Part shown: piece after piece, positions 8,577 to 17,564 of the stretch
Position numbering within the stretch: position 1 is the first letter of the stretch
How the letters are laid out: each line of letters begins with the position of its first letter
From: Candidatus Bathyarchaeota archaeon
GTDB taxonomy: Archaea; Thermoproteota; Bathyarchaeia; TCS64
Reading direction: 5' to 3'
DNA length: 64,000 nucleotides
Assembly (NCBI GenBank): GCA_030739585.1
Contig: JASLYX010000004.1
Location: forward strand, 1 to 64,000
Notes under the pieces: model-generated
The model's database searches: none
What the model was told of the DNA's origin: nothing
The model's input: only the letters and a program-made list of their open reading frames with translations
Made by a program: the position numbers and the translations under genes

Positions 8577-8716
8577 ACATTTAAAACTCCCTTAATAGAG
8601 ATATAACATTGCATCAAAATATATTGCACACGTAAGCAATCAATTAACCTCATGATTTTGATATAAAATGGTCCTAGTCTGGTAACCCCAAGATAACTAT
8701 GCGCGCGACGGCAATA

Positions 8717-8724
8717 TTTATATT
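8717..8724 (+). promoter_or_regulatory. TATA box of the thermosome gene
   Basis: TTTATATT, preceded by a GC-rich stretch, lies 41 nt before the TTG start of the thermosome gene. Transcription is predicted from about 8747. Confidence 0.5.
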
Positions 8725-8764
8725 CCATATCCTTGTTTGTGCTATAGTTTCAAGGTGAATTTGT

Positions 8765-10444
8765 TTGAGTGCAAGTGGTTATGGCGGACAACCAATCATT
8801 ATTCTTAAGGAAGGGACTGAGCGTAACCGAGGCAGTGACGCTAGAAATGCCAACATTCAGGCTGCTAGAATTGTCGCCGAGGCTGTGAAGACCTCCCTCG
8901 GACCAAAAGGCATGGATAAGATGCTGGTGGACAGCTTCGGGGATGTTACCATCACCAACGATGGCGCTACGATGCTAAAGGAGATGGACGTCCAGCACCC
9001 AGCCGCAAAGATGATGGTGGAGGTTTCCAAGACTCAGGATGACGAGGTCGGGGATGGCACCACAAGTGTTGTGGTGTTAACAGGGGAGCTTCTTGGAAAA
9101 GCAGTAGAGCTCATGGACAAAAAAATCCATCCAACAGTCATCATAGACGGCTATAGGGATGCTCAGGAGCAGGCCCTCAAGATCTTAGATGATATCTCTA
9201 TTGAGGTCGAACCCAAGGATAAGGATAGTCTCAAAAAAGTCGCAATTACATCCATGGCTAGCAAGCTAGTATCAGGTTATAGCGATTACCTATCTGACCT
9301 AGCAGTGGACGCGGTCCTCCAAGTTGCAGTTGAGGCCAACAGCGGCTTTGAAGTAGATCTAGACATGGTAAAGATGGAGAAGAAACCTGGAGGGTCCCTT
9401 ACTGATACAAACCTCATAAGGGGGCTAATTATCGACAAGGAGGTAGTCCATGCCGATATGCCGAAGGTAGTCAAGGACGCCAAGATTGGCCTCCTAAACG
9501 CGGCTCTGGAGATAGAAAAGACCGAGTTCGATGCTAAAATACAGATCGAGACACCTGAGGAGATGCAGGCCTATCTTGACCAGGAGGAAAACATGCTCCG
9601 GCAAATGGTCCAGAAGATCAAGGATGCCGGCATTAATGTGCTCTTTTGCCAGAAAGGGATTGATGACATGGTTCAGCACTTCTTGGCCCGGGAGGGTATT
9701 TTCGCCGGCCGGAGGCTCAAAAAGAGTGACCTAGAGGCCCTTGCCAAGGCGACGGGAGCCAAGGTCGTAACCAATGTAGACGACCTAACGGCTGAAGATG
9801 TAGGTTACGCCGAGAATGTCGAGGAGAAAAAGATCGGCGATGATAAGCTCATCTTCGTAGAGGGATGCAAGAACCCCAAGGCGGTCTCCATACTAGTGAG
9901 GGGTGGCACAGAGCGAATCGTCGACGAGGCAGACAGGAGCCTTCATGACGCCCTATGTGTCATCAAGGACGTGGTCGAAGACCCAAAGATCTTGGCGGGC
10001 GGTGGAGCCCCTGAGATCGAAGTATCTCGAAAGCTGAGGCGCCACGCGGAGACCCTAACAGGCCGGGAGAGGCTCGCAGTTGTGGCATTTGCTGAAGCGA
10101 TAGAAGTCATACCTGTGACCCTCGCTGAAAATTCAGGTATGGATCCCATTGATGCACTGTCTGAACTTCAGGCTGCGCACGAAAGGGGAGAGCTCTGGAG
10201 TGGCATCAACGGCCTAGCTGGAGAGGTCTCAGATATGGCGGAGATCGACGTCTACGAGCCCACCCAGGTAAAGGTACAGGCCATAAAATCTGCAACTGAG
10301 GCGTCAACATTGCTGCTAAAGATCGACGATATCATCGCAGCCTCCAAAATGAGCATGCCTGCAGGTCCCCCAGGTGGGGGCATGGGTGGAATGGGTGGAA
10401 TGGGTGGAATGCCTCCCGGAATGGGCGGCATGCCCCCTATGTAG
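8765..10444 (+). CDS. thsA: Thermosome subunit (group II chaperonin)
   Basis: This 559-residue ATP-driven protein-folding chaperonin subunit assembles into double rings in archaea. Clear motifs are [32 protein letters not shown] (Asp97 in the catalytic GDGTT) and [15 protein letters not shown]. The tail is the typical Gly/Met-rich repeat that lies in the ring cavity. The start is TTG at 8765, supported by an N-terminus that matches the family. The stop is TAG. rpoK follows after 17 nt and is likely in the same transcript. Only one chaperonin gene is seen in the window. Confidence 0.96.
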   Translation: MSASGYGGQPIIILKEGTERNRGSDARNANIQAARIVAEAVKTSLGPKGMDKMLVDSFGDVTITNDGATMLKEMDVQHPAAKMMVEVSKTQDDEVGDGTTSVVVLTGELLGKAVELMDKKIHPTVIIDGYRDAQEQALKILDDISIEVEPKDKDSLKKVAITSMASKLVSGYSDYLSDLAVDAVLQVAVEANSGFEVDLDMVKMEKKPGGSLTDTNLIRGLIIDKEVVHADMPKVVKDAKIGLLNAALEIEKTEFDAKIQIETPEEMQAYLDQEENMLRQMVQKIKDAGINVLFCQKGIDDMVQHFLAREGIFAGRRLKKSDLEALAKATGAKVVTNVDDLTAEDVGYAENVEEKKIGDDKLIFVEGCKNPKAVSILVRGGTERIVDEADRSLHDALCVIKDVVEDPKILAGGGAPEIEVSRKLRRHAETLTGRERLAVVAFAEAIEVIPVTLAENSGMDPIDALSELQAAHERGELWSGINGLAGEVSDMAEIDVYEPTQVKVQAIKSATEASTLLLKIDDIIAASKMSMPAGPPGGGMGGMGGMGGMPPGMGGMPPM

Positions 10445-10461
10445 ATTTTCGATCTAATGGA

Positions 10462-10722
10462 TTGAATGAGAAAATATTGTCTAACGAAATTCAGATAGGG
10501 CCTGTAAAGATCACCCGATTTGAGCGGGCTAGAATAATTGGCGCCAGGTCGCTTCAGATCTCCCTAGGTGCACCTATCTTAGTCGAGCTCCCTGACTCTA
10601 TGAATGCCCCCATTGACATCTCTTTGGAGGAGCTCAAGGGAGATATACTACCCATGACTCTTAGGAGAGCCCTTCCGAACGGGATTTATCAGGATATACC
10701 CCTTGCAACCCTGAACTCCTAG
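10462..10722 (+). CDS. rpoK: RNA polymerase subunit K (Rpb6/omega homologue)
   Basis: The 86-residue protein carries the hallmark TRFERARIIGARSLQIS and GAPILVELP, followed by PMTLRRALPNG and the ending YQDIPLATL. This subunit stabilises the clamp and assembly of archaeal RNA polymerase. It starts with TTG and follows the thermosome gene closely. A 7-bp hairpin with a pyrimidine loop follows the stop. Confidence 0.93.
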   Translation: MNEKILSNEIQIGPVKITRFERARIIGARSLQISLGAPILVELPDSMNAPIDISLEELKGDILPMTLRRALPNGIYQDIPLATLNS

Positions 10723-10728
10723 AAAGAT

Positions 10729-10755
10729 ACGTGATCTTCTTTTCTTTCATCACGT
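10729..10755 (+). terminator. Hairpin after rpoK
   Basis: ACGTGAT (10729-10735) and ATCACGT (10749-10755) form a perfect 7-bp stem around the all-pyrimidine loop CTTCTTTTCTTTC. It begins 7 nt after the rpoK stop and probably ends the thermosome-rpoK transcript. Nothing else is seen up to 11014. Confidence 0.45.
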
Positions 10756-11014
10756 TCCGTTGGGGGATGAATTGAGATAAAGGGAGATGGTGGATCTTGG
10801 AGACTCAGCACACTGTTGCTGGTTAGCCTGTCAATCGTTATCTTCCTTGTTCAACGGACTTCATGGGCAATTTTCGACACTGTCTTTGAAGTTAGCATTT
10901 TTCACATACCCGCACTCTTCAGCGCAATACTGAACTTGAAGTTCATTAGTAATTCCGATTAGGCTCTCCAAAAACGGTAAATATACAGGTATCAGATAAT
11001 CCCTACGGTACAAT

Positions 11015-12016
11015 TTGAAGTTCTCTCGTATTATCGAGTGTATCGACACCCACTCATCAGGGGAGGCGACCAGAGTTGTCGTGGGGGGTATACCCAAGCT
11101 CAAAGGCTCAACGATGGCTGAGAAGCAGTCATATTTCCAAGAACATTATGATCACCTAAGACCCACAATGCTCAGGGAACCCAGGGGCTTCGCGGGGCTC
11201 CTAGGGGCCGTGGTGACCGAGCCCACTGTGCCTGAGGCAGATATTGGGGTTATCTACCTCTGGACAGACGGATATTTCAGCGCCTGCGGGGATAGCACGT
11301 ATAGCGTCTCCGCGGTTCTAGTGAACACTGGGATGGTGGAAGTGACTGAGCCTGTAACCGAGATCGTGATGGACACTGTAGCAGGCCTCGTAAAGTCAAA
11401 GGTCACGGTGGAGGACATGGAGGCGAAATCTATCTCCATGGAGGGGGTGCCCTCATTCTATTCCGAGACCGTGAAGATGGATGTCCCTGACGTCGGGATG
11501 GTTGAAGCGGACATAGCTTACGGTGGTCTCTGGTATGCATTTATCAATGCTGCGAGCATAGGTCTTGAGCCCACACTCCAGAACAAGGATTACTGGATAC
11601 CCCTAGGCTGGAAGATCAGGAACCACCTCGCCGAGAATGTCAAGATAGCCCACCCTGATTTCCCTGAGTTCAATGTCCTTGACCTTGTGACATTTTACAC
11701 TGAACCTACGGTGAAGGGAGCAGACAGCAGGCACTGGAACGTTTTCGGGCCGAAGCAATCATGCAGGTCTCCCGCAGGCACATGCACAAACGCACGGATG
11801 GCGGCCCTTTATGGGAAGGGGGAGATGAAACTGGGGGACGAGTTTGTCGCAGAGAGCACTATCAACACCCTCCATTACGGCAAAGTCGCGAAGGAGGTCA
11901 AAGTCGGGAATTACGATGCGATTCAACCTGATGTTGCCGCGACGGCATATATTACCGCCCTCAACCATATAGTGATTGACCCCAATGATCCCAAAAAAGA
12001 AGGCTTCCTTTTCTAA
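11015..12016 (+). CDS. Proline racemase/hydroxyproline dehydratase family protein, atypical active site
   Basis: At 333 residues it has the length and fold features of the PrpA/proline racemase family (CIDTHSSGEATRVVVGG near the N-terminus, then a symmetric second half). Family members racemise or dehydrate proline derivatives through two catalytic Cys/Thr/Ser residues. Here the first motif is SACGDSTYS with Cys91. In the second motif, RSPAGTCTNARMA, the catalytic position is Ala254 and a Cys appears three residues later (Cys257). A classical two-cysteine racemase is therefore unlikely, and the reaction is unknown. The start is TTG with a TATA-like AAATATA about 30 nt upstream. A PLP aminotransferase follows after 40 nt. 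Confidence 0.82.
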   Translation: MKFSRIIECIDTHSSGEATRVVVGGIPKLKGSTMAEKQSYFQEHYDHLRPTMLREPRGFAGLLGAVVTEPTVPEADIGVIYLWTDGYFSACGDSTYSVSAVLVNTGMVEVTEPVTEIVMDTVAGLVKSKVTVEDMEAKSISMEGVPSFYSETVKMDVPDVGMVEADIAYGGLWYAFINAASIGLEPTLQNKDYWIPLGWKIRNHLAENVKIAHPDFPEFNVLDLVTFYTEPTVKGADSRHWNVFGPKQSCRSPAGTCTNARMAALYGKGEMKLGDEFVAESTINTLHYGKVAKEVKVGNYDAIQPDVAATAYITALNHIVIDPNDPKKEGFLF

Positions 12017-12056
12017 CTATTTTTTCCCTCATCCTTTGAGTTAAATAAGACCTCGA

Positions 12057-13175
12057 ATGTCCTATCCTCAGCAGGAGGAAGTTGATATCTCCAATAATTA
12101 TGTCAAGTTAACAGCAGGAGACCCAGACGTTGAGGCTCCCTCATGGGTCATAGATGCGGCACTTAACGCTATAAAGGAGGGGGGAAAGTGGACCCACTAC
12201 GCCAGGGGGGCGATTCCAGAGAACTTTAAGGAGGCAGTGGTAGAATACTATGCCAACTTTGGAACCGCATATGAGACTAGGAACGTGGTCCCAACGGCGG
12301 GGAGCAGCGCTGCCCTATATATCGCTCTCGCTTCAGTCCTTGAGGAGGGGGACGAGGTCCTAATGTGGAGTCCCAGCTATGCGGGACATTATAGGATTCT
12401 CAACGAGATGGGGGTAAAGGCTTCTATTGCACCGCTTAATCGGGAGAATGGGTACCATCCTGACATAGACACCCTTGAGGACTATGTCAGTCCCGACACC
12501 AAGGCCGTGCTCATCTGCAATCCAAATAATCCTACTGGAACTGTTTTTACCAAAAAGGAACTCAAGGGTATTGGAGAGATCGCCACTGACTACGACCTAG
12601 CCATCTTTAGTGACGAGATCTATCTTCACTTTGTTTATGACGATAATGAGTTTATCGCAACTTCAACTCTGGAGGGACTAAAGGAGAGGACCATCAACAT
12701 CATGAGTTTCTCCAAGACGTTCTCCATGACAGGGTGGCGCCTCGGCTACACTATCGTCCCTGAGAGATATCTTGATAAGGCAACTAAAATCAATGCTCTC
12801 ACAGCTCCCCGACCGGCCACATTCGTCTATGCTGCGGGAACTGCAGCCCTCAAAGGGAGTATGTCCTACGTTGAGGAGAGGAGACAGGAATACGACAGGA
12901 GGCGCAAGTACTTCTGTCACGCCATCAACGGTATTGATGGTCTTGACTGTCATCTCTTCGAGGGAGCATTCTATTCCTGGTTCAATGCAAAAAGCTATGG
13001 CATCAGTTCCGAGGATTTCGTAAAAAAGTTCGAGGAGGCTGAAAACGTGGGTCTGAGCTCTGGCCATAGGTTCGGGATCAGTACTGATGGATTCATCAGG
13101 GTCCCTCTGGTACAACCCGTACCAGTCCTTAAGAATGTCGTGGGACGGTTAGAAAGGTTCCTAGACACGCTTTAG
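12057..13175 (+). CDS. PLP-dependent aminotransferase, class I/II
   Basis: This 372-residue fold-type I aminotransferase shows the NPNNPTG motif in LICNPNNPTGTVF, the aspartate that contacts PLP in AIFSDEIYLHF, and the Schiff-base lysine in MSFSKTFSMTGWRLGY. Substrate prediction beyond an amino acid/2-oxo-acid pair is not possible. It probably shares a transcript with the proline racemase-like gene 40 nt upstream, although a T6 tract lies between them. The pair suggests catabolism or interconversion of an unusual amino acid. Confidence 0.9.
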   Translation: MSYPQQEEVDISNNYVKLTAGDPDVEAPSWVIDAALNAIKEGGKWTHYARGAIPENFKEAVVEYYANFGTAYETRNVVPTAGSSAALYIALASVLEEGDEVLMWSPSYAGHYRILNEMGVKASIAPLNRENGYHPDIDTLEDYVSPDTKAVLICNPNNPTGTVFTKKELKGIGEIATDYDLAIFSDEIYLHFVYDDNEFIATSTLEGLKERTINIMSFSKTFSMTGWRLGYTIVPERYLDKATKINALTAPRPATFVYAAGTAALKGSMSYVEERRQEYDRRRKYFCHAINGIDGLDCHLFEGAFYSWFNAKSYGISSEDFVKKFEEAENVGLSSGHRFGISTDGFIRVPLVQPVPVLKNVVGRLERFLDTL

Positions 13176-13604
13176 AATGTCCCTTTTTTCTAGTTGTCTA
13201 ACATGGTCCAGACTGCGCAAGCCTGACAAATTTTGTCTAGTGCCTCTATTTTGATACAATATAGTGATAAGTACCCGACTCCGGTGAGAGATCTGACCAT
13301 TAGTGCCCTTTTTTGAAATGGTATACCTCTTCTTTGCCAGTATGGCGGCTCAATGACCTCAATGTGGCCCCCGAAAATCAATTTCTTCAAGAGGGGGGAT
13401 CCATTACACATTGGCATGGTCTATGATGCAAATGAGTTTGTTTTCGACTGCTTGATATCGCGCACGTATAAATCTAGTTTGTGTTTATAGATTTCCCCGG
13501 AGTGTGTGGGGTTTAAAAATTGTTTTGCTTCATGGACGCGTACGATTTATTAAAAAGACAAATTAAGCCCATTTTTCTTTACACACGCTTAAGTCTAAGC
13601 TAAC
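13176..13604. other. Intergenic stretch without a supported gene
   Basis: A 75-codon minus-strand frame (13190-13417) lacks a ribosome site and a recognisable family. A good plus-strand TATA candidate CGTATAAATC (about 13464-13473) has no gene at the expected distance; only a 24-codon frame beginning MDAYDLLKRQIK follows. Otherwise nothing is seen. Confidence 0.35.
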
Positions 13605-13612
13605 CATATATA
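13605..13612 (+). promoter_or_regulatory. TATA box of the HpcH-type aldolase gene
   Basis: CATATATA predicts transcription from about 13634, 25 nt before the ATG at 13659. Confidence 0.45.
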
Positions 13613-13658
13613 CAGCATACTGAGACCGTACTTTCATGCGCCTTGGAGTTTGGAGAGT

Positions 13659-14411
13659 ATGAAGAATGTACTTAAGAGGAGGCTCAAAGCAGGTGAGCAG
13701 GTATACGGAACCTGGACCACTCTCGAGAGCCCTATCGCGGCCGAGATGATGTCTACCCTTGGATTTGACTATTTCGTTTTCGATACCGAGCACGCTCCCC
13801 TAGACACCTATATGGCCCAGACACTAATGCAGGCAATGAGGGGAGACTCGAAGACCACCCCTATTGTCAGAGTCTGGTGGAACGAAAAAGTCGCCATAAA
13901 GAAGGCTTTAGATATTGGCGCCCACGGAATTCTAGTCCCCTGGGTGAACAATAGGGAGGAGGCCGAGATGGCTGTGAAGGCAACACGATATCCCCCAGAT
14001 GGCCAGAGAGGGTGTGGTCCTAGGCGAGCCGCAATGTTTGACCCAGAATATCTCGAGACAGCCAACGACGAGATCCTGGTGATCTGCCAGATCGAGACTA
14101 AGGAGGCCGTTAAGAACATTGAGGACATCGTCTCCGTGGAAGGAATGGATGTGAGCTATATCGGTCCGGCAGACCTCTCTGCCTCGTATGGCCACCTAGG
14201 CAACATGTCTCATCCAGATGTGCAGAAAGCTATCGATCGGGTGTATGAAGCCACAGAAGCTGCGGGGAAGGCAACGGGGGTCCACCTAGCATCAGGGAAG
14301 ACAATAAAGGATCGGATGGAGAAGGGCTATAATTTAATTACCATCGGTAGCGATCTAACCTACCTGAAGCAAGGGGTACTGAGCCAAAGAAAGGAGCTTG
14401 GCTTGGACTAA
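13659..14411 (+). CDS. HpcH/HpaI-family aldolase
   Basis: This class II pyruvate aldolase of about 250 residues cleaves 2-keto-3-deoxy acids to pyruvate plus an aldehyde in this family. Motifs include YGTWTTLESPIAAEMMS, FDTEHAPLDTY (acid residues near the metal), GAHGILVPWVNNREEAE, CQIETKEAVKNIEDI and GMDVSYIGPADLSASYG. I use ATG at 13659, with GGAG 10 nt upstream, rather than TTG at 13650, because the family begins near MKNxLKxxLKxGE. It fits the sugar-acid theme of the window. Confidence 0.9.
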   Translation: MKNVLKRRLKAGEQVYGTWTTLESPIAAEMMSTLGFDYFVFDTEHAPLDTYMAQTLMQAMRGDSKTTPIVRVWWNEKVAIKKALDIGAHGILVPWVNNREEAEMAVKATRYPPDGQRGCGPRRAAMFDPEYLETANDEILVICQIETKEAVKNIEDIVSVEGMDVSYIGPADLSASYGHLGNMSHPDVQKAIDRVYEATEAAGKATGVHLASGKTIKDRMEKGYNLITIGSDLTYLKQGVLSQRKELGLD

Positions 14412-14443
14412 CTACCAACCTATTTTTCCGTCAAGAATAAATT

Positions 14444-14830
14444 TTAGATAGAGCATCCCCCTGGCAGGGTTTCCTGGATCTCGATGATGTAACCTTCGGG
14501 GTCCTTGAACATGAAAACCTTGATCTTGAGGCGCTTTGACTCCTTTGGTTGCATCTCCAGGGCCAAGCCTTTCTCAATAAGCATTCGATGCCATTCATCG
14601 GCATCGCTTACGTTTATACAGAGGATCACAGGCTTAATTTCACTGGCCTGATGGTAGCCATGCTTCCCGTCAACAAGTCCCACATAAGACCCGTCATTTA
14701 TCTTGAATATCTTCGACCAGCCCTGGTCGACTTTCATCTTAAAGCCCATGACATTCTTATAGAACTCTACGGCTACAGGCAAGTCCCTGTAGTATAACCA
14801 GGTGATAACTCCTTTTATCTTGTCTCTCAT
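14444..14830 (-). CDS. Glyoxalase/VOC family protein
   Basis: This 128-residue protein of the vicinal oxygen chelate superfamily has two beta-alpha-beta-beta-beta units. Features are ITWLYYRDLPVAVEFYKNVM at the start and VFMFKDPEGYIIEIQE at the end, the latter with the conserved metal-ligand Glu. The substrate is unknown. It is convergent with the aldolase gene. Confidence 0.8.
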   Translation of the reverse strand: MRDKIKGVITWLYYRDLPVAVEFYKNVMGFKMKVDQGWSKIFKINDGSYVGLVDGKHGYHQASEIKPVILCINVSDADEWHRMLIEKGLALEMQPKESKRLKIKVFMFKDPEGYIIEIQETLPGGCSI

Positions 14831-15257
14831 GCCAAGCCTCCTATGCTTCGATGATGTAATTTTTATAGATGACTTCTACTTAAAGCAGATTCCGCATCAA
14901 GGGTTATCTAACTTGTTCATTTTGAGGAGCAGGTAATAGTGAATTCTTGGACTCGCAGATTGATACGTGTAGAGTCTCAACCCCTCTTCTTAGTTCGGCT
15001 TGATAGTCTGTATGACCCGTTTATGATGCAACCGCTCTACGAGTTTCAATTCATTCAAATCGTTTTACTGCAGTCAGAATATGTATATTGGACACTATAT
15101 TCCACCCGCAATAGAAAGGATTCTTGCCAAGGATCAATCATTAAAATCAAACCCGTTTTTCTAGTTTTTAGCAATATTTGACGAAGAGTTGAGACAGGAT
15201 AAAGATTTATGAACTTCTGCCCAAGGTCAATATCCTATACACTGAGGAGAAACTAAT
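14831..15257. other. Intergenic stretch without a gene
   Basis: No supported coding frame is present. The proC promoter probably lies at its right end: the A/T-rich AAGATTTATGAA near 15199-15210 is about 50 nt before the start. A GAGGAG ribosome site sits just before the proC ATG. Confidence 0.4.
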
Positions 15258-16067
15258 ATGGCAGAAACGATTACTATAGTCGGCGCTGGAGTGATAGGTG
15301 AAGCAGTTGCAAAATGCCTCAGCAAGAGCCCCTACCAGTACCGGATCATAGCCACCCGGCGGAGAACCGAAAGACTGGATGAGCTTAAGAGCCTCGGAGT
15401 TGAGGTCACTCAAGATAACGCCCAGGCGGCAAAACAGGCGAATATTATATTCATCTGCGTGAAGCCCAGGGATGTAGCCGGCATCTTAAAGGAGATTGCA
15501 TCGGAGATCCAGGGTAAACTCGTTATCTCCACAGCGGCCATCATTTCCCTTGATTTCTATGATAAAGCGGTTCCGGGGGCCAAATTCGTCAGGACTATGC
15601 CCAATGTCGCTGCGTTTGTCGGCGAGTCATTTACAGCTTATAGCTGCAATAGCAGGATCACAGATGATGACAGATCAGTTACAAAGCGCCTCTTAGACAC
15701 CATGGGTCAGCACCAAGAGGTCGAGGAAAGATTTATGGACGCAATCACTGGCCTTAGCGGAAGCGGCCCAGCATTCATCGCCATCGTTATAGAGGCCCTC
15801 ATGTACGCCGGCCTCAAGGTCGGGCTTCCAAGGGAGCTGAGCATCCACTCTTGCGCCCAGGCAGTACTAGGTACGGCCAAGCTCATCCTAGACGGAGAGA
15901 TGAATACATCCCAGATTAAGAACGCTGTCACGACCCCCGGAGGGACCACAATTGAAGGAATCTACCAGCTGGAGGACGGAAAGCTTCGTACGACGCTCAT
16001 AAATGCCGTCGTCGCCGCAACGGAAAAGTGCACCAGCATCCGAGATAATTGGAATAATAGATCTTAA
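15258..16067 (+). CDS. proC: Pyrroline-5-carboxylate reductase
   Basis: The 269-residue enzyme reduces pyrroline-5-carboxylate to L-proline with NAD(P)H. The N-terminal Rossmann fold shows TIVGAGVIGEAVAKCLSKS. The C-terminal dimer domain shows TGLSGSGPAFIAIVIEAL and TTPGGTTIEGIYQLE, the classical ProC signature. The ATG has a GAGGAG site 8 nt upstream. It is transcribed alone. In context with the proline racemase-like gene it may act in proline-type metabolism as well as biosynthesis. Confidence 0.95.
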   Translation: MAETITIVGAGVIGEAVAKCLSKSPYQYRIIATRRRTERLDELKSLGVEVTQDNAQAAKQANIIFICVKPRDVAGILKEIASEIQGKLVISTAAIISLDFYDKAVPGAKFVRTMPNVAAFVGESFTAYSCNSRITDDDRSVTKRLLDTMGQHQEVEERFMDAITGLSGSGPAFIAIVIEALMYAGLKVGLPRELSIHSCAQAVLGTAKLILDGEMNTSQIKNAVTTPGGTTIEGIYQLEDGKLRTTLINAVVAATEKCTSIRDNWNNRS

Positions 16068-16479
16068 CGATCCTTTCAAGAAGGATTATCCTCTCCCCCA
16101 TCAACTCATTTTGGATTAACCGGAATGGATGATAAACGCCTAATCAAGGGAGGGAAGAACGTTTACTGCTCATAAAATCCACTATGTAAAAGTAACACAA
16201 TAATCTCTTTGGGAAAGGTGCTTCGCATTTCTGCAAATAAAGAAAATAAGTTACACAGGAGGGTAAGGGGATGGGTCTCTGAGTGCCCTTGAGTTTCATC
16301 TACATCCACTTGAATAATATCCTATTTATCAGCCGTGAAATGGAAAGCTTTGTCACCTGGGAGAATACACCTTAATTGTGGATAAACGTGGTATCTATAT
16401 AGTTTCTATTAGTTCATATCCATCGAGAACCGCCCTCCCCCTGAAAAAAGATATAGTGTAAACTCGGAAATATTTCAAA
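16068..16479. other. Intergenic stretch with a short hairpin after proC
   Basis: ATCCTT (16070-16075) and AAGGAT (16081-16086) form a small hairpin right after the proC stop, possibly a terminator or mRNA end. The remaining 390 bp are AT-rich and show no gene, tRNA or repeat. Confidence 0.35.
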
Positions 16480-17514
16480 TTAGTAATCTTCTATTCGGAG
16501 GCCGAGTTCCTCTGCGAGCCTCAGGATCCCTTCCCAGGTCTCCTCAGGGAGGGGAATCCCATCAGCGAGGCGAGACTCTTTTGTCTCCCACTCCGGTTCC
16601 CCAGGAATAATGACTCTCATACCAGGTTCTGGCTCCACCTTCTTTACGCGCCCAATGACACCATCCACTCCCTCTGTGAATGTATCAAGACCAACGAAAG
16701 CGTTCGGATCGACAGCGATTATGAAAACGCCATTGGTTGAGGGTGGTATCTGAACCGGATCCATTCCAACCCTTGAACCTGTCAGGACAGCTCCCAGCAG
16801 CTCAGAAACGAGCTGGAGCGCATAGCCCTTGTATTCACCGAACGGCAGCAGCCATCCCCCCTTATCATGGGCGAAGGGATCATCTGTCGGTTTTCCGTCC
16901 TTGTCCCTAGTCCAATTGAGAGGGATCTTGTCATGTTTGGCTTGGGCTACCCCAATCTTTCCAGCAGCTGCGACCGAAGTAGCATAATCCAAGAGGAAAG
17001 GCTTGGTATTTTTGGTCGGTATTCCAACGCTTATCGGGTTTGTCCCAAAGAATTTGCCCGTTCCTCCGTAAACGCTCACAGATGGACTTCCCACATTGAC
17101 GAACATGAGGGCGATCACTCCTTGCTTCGCCGCCCAGTTTGTATAATATCCGATCCTCCCGATGTGATTACAGTTGAAAGCTCCCACAGCGCTTACCATG
17201 TGCTTTTTAGCTTTAGCCACGGCAACTTCGGTAAGCTTCTTGGCTGTCACCTGGCCGGGTGCATACTTACCGTCAATGAAGGCGGTTACAGGCGTCTCAT
17301 GAAAGATGACGGGATGGGTGTCCACCTTAATATATCCTTTTTTAATCCTTTCAGAGTATCTGATAAAATAGGAAACACCATGCGAGTCGTGACCGGTTAG
17401 GTTGCCTTCCACGAGAGTCTCTACGAGAAACTCGGATTTCTCCTTTGAGAGCCCTTGAGCTATGAAGATATCTATTCCCAGTTTCAGAAGTTTTTCGGCT
17501 GAGACGATAATCAT
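16480..17514 (-). CDS. Ldh2-family malate/lactate/sulfolactate dehydrogenase
   Basis: This NAD(P)-dependent 2-hydroxyacid dehydrogenase belongs to the Ldh_2 (YlbC/MdhC) family, not the Rossmann LDH family. It has 345 residues. Motifs are GHDSHGVSYFIRYSERI near the start, GAFNCNHIGRIGYY, GTNPISVGIPTKN, LLDYATSVAAAGKI and GEYKGYALQLVSELL. The open frame extends 55 codons upstream into the threonine aldolase gene, which cannot be coding. I place the start at ATG 17514 because the TATA box CTTTATAT (about 17535-17542) predicts a transcript starting at about 17512-17515, i.e. leaderless. ATG 17529 is the alternative. Confidence 0.88.
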   Translation of the reverse strand: MIIVSAEKLLKLGIDIFIAQGLSKEKSEFLVETLVEGNLTGHDSHGVSYFIRYSERIKKGYIKVDTHPVIFHETPVTAFIDGKYAPGQVTAKKLTEVAVAKAKKHMVSAVGAFNCNHIGRIGYYTNWAAKQGVIALMFVNVGSPSVSVYGGTGKFFGTNPISVGIPTKNTKPFLLDYATSVAAAGKIGVAQAKHDKIPLNWTRDKDGKPTDDPFAHDKGGWLLPFGEYKGYALQLVSELLGAVLTGSRVGMDPVQIPPSTNGVFIIAVDPNAFVGLDTFTEGVDGVIGRVKKVEPEPGMRVIIPGEPEWETKESRLADGIPLPEETWEGILRLAEELGLRIEDY

Positions 17515-17564
17515 AACGGAGAGAAGCATATAGGAGATATAAAGATGTGAAGGGGCCCTCTGGG

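Noticed and set aside
10861-11103. 80-codon minus-strand frame at the proline racemase-like start
   Set aside because: It overlaps antisense to a conserved N-terminus and has no ribosome site or family.
13190-13417. 75-codon minus-strand frame after the aminotransferase
   Set aside because: No ribosome site, promoter or recognisable family. I mention it only as part of the intergenic stretch.
14939-15181. 80-codon plus-strand frame before proC
   Set aside because: Composition and residue pattern are random-like and no start signals are seen.
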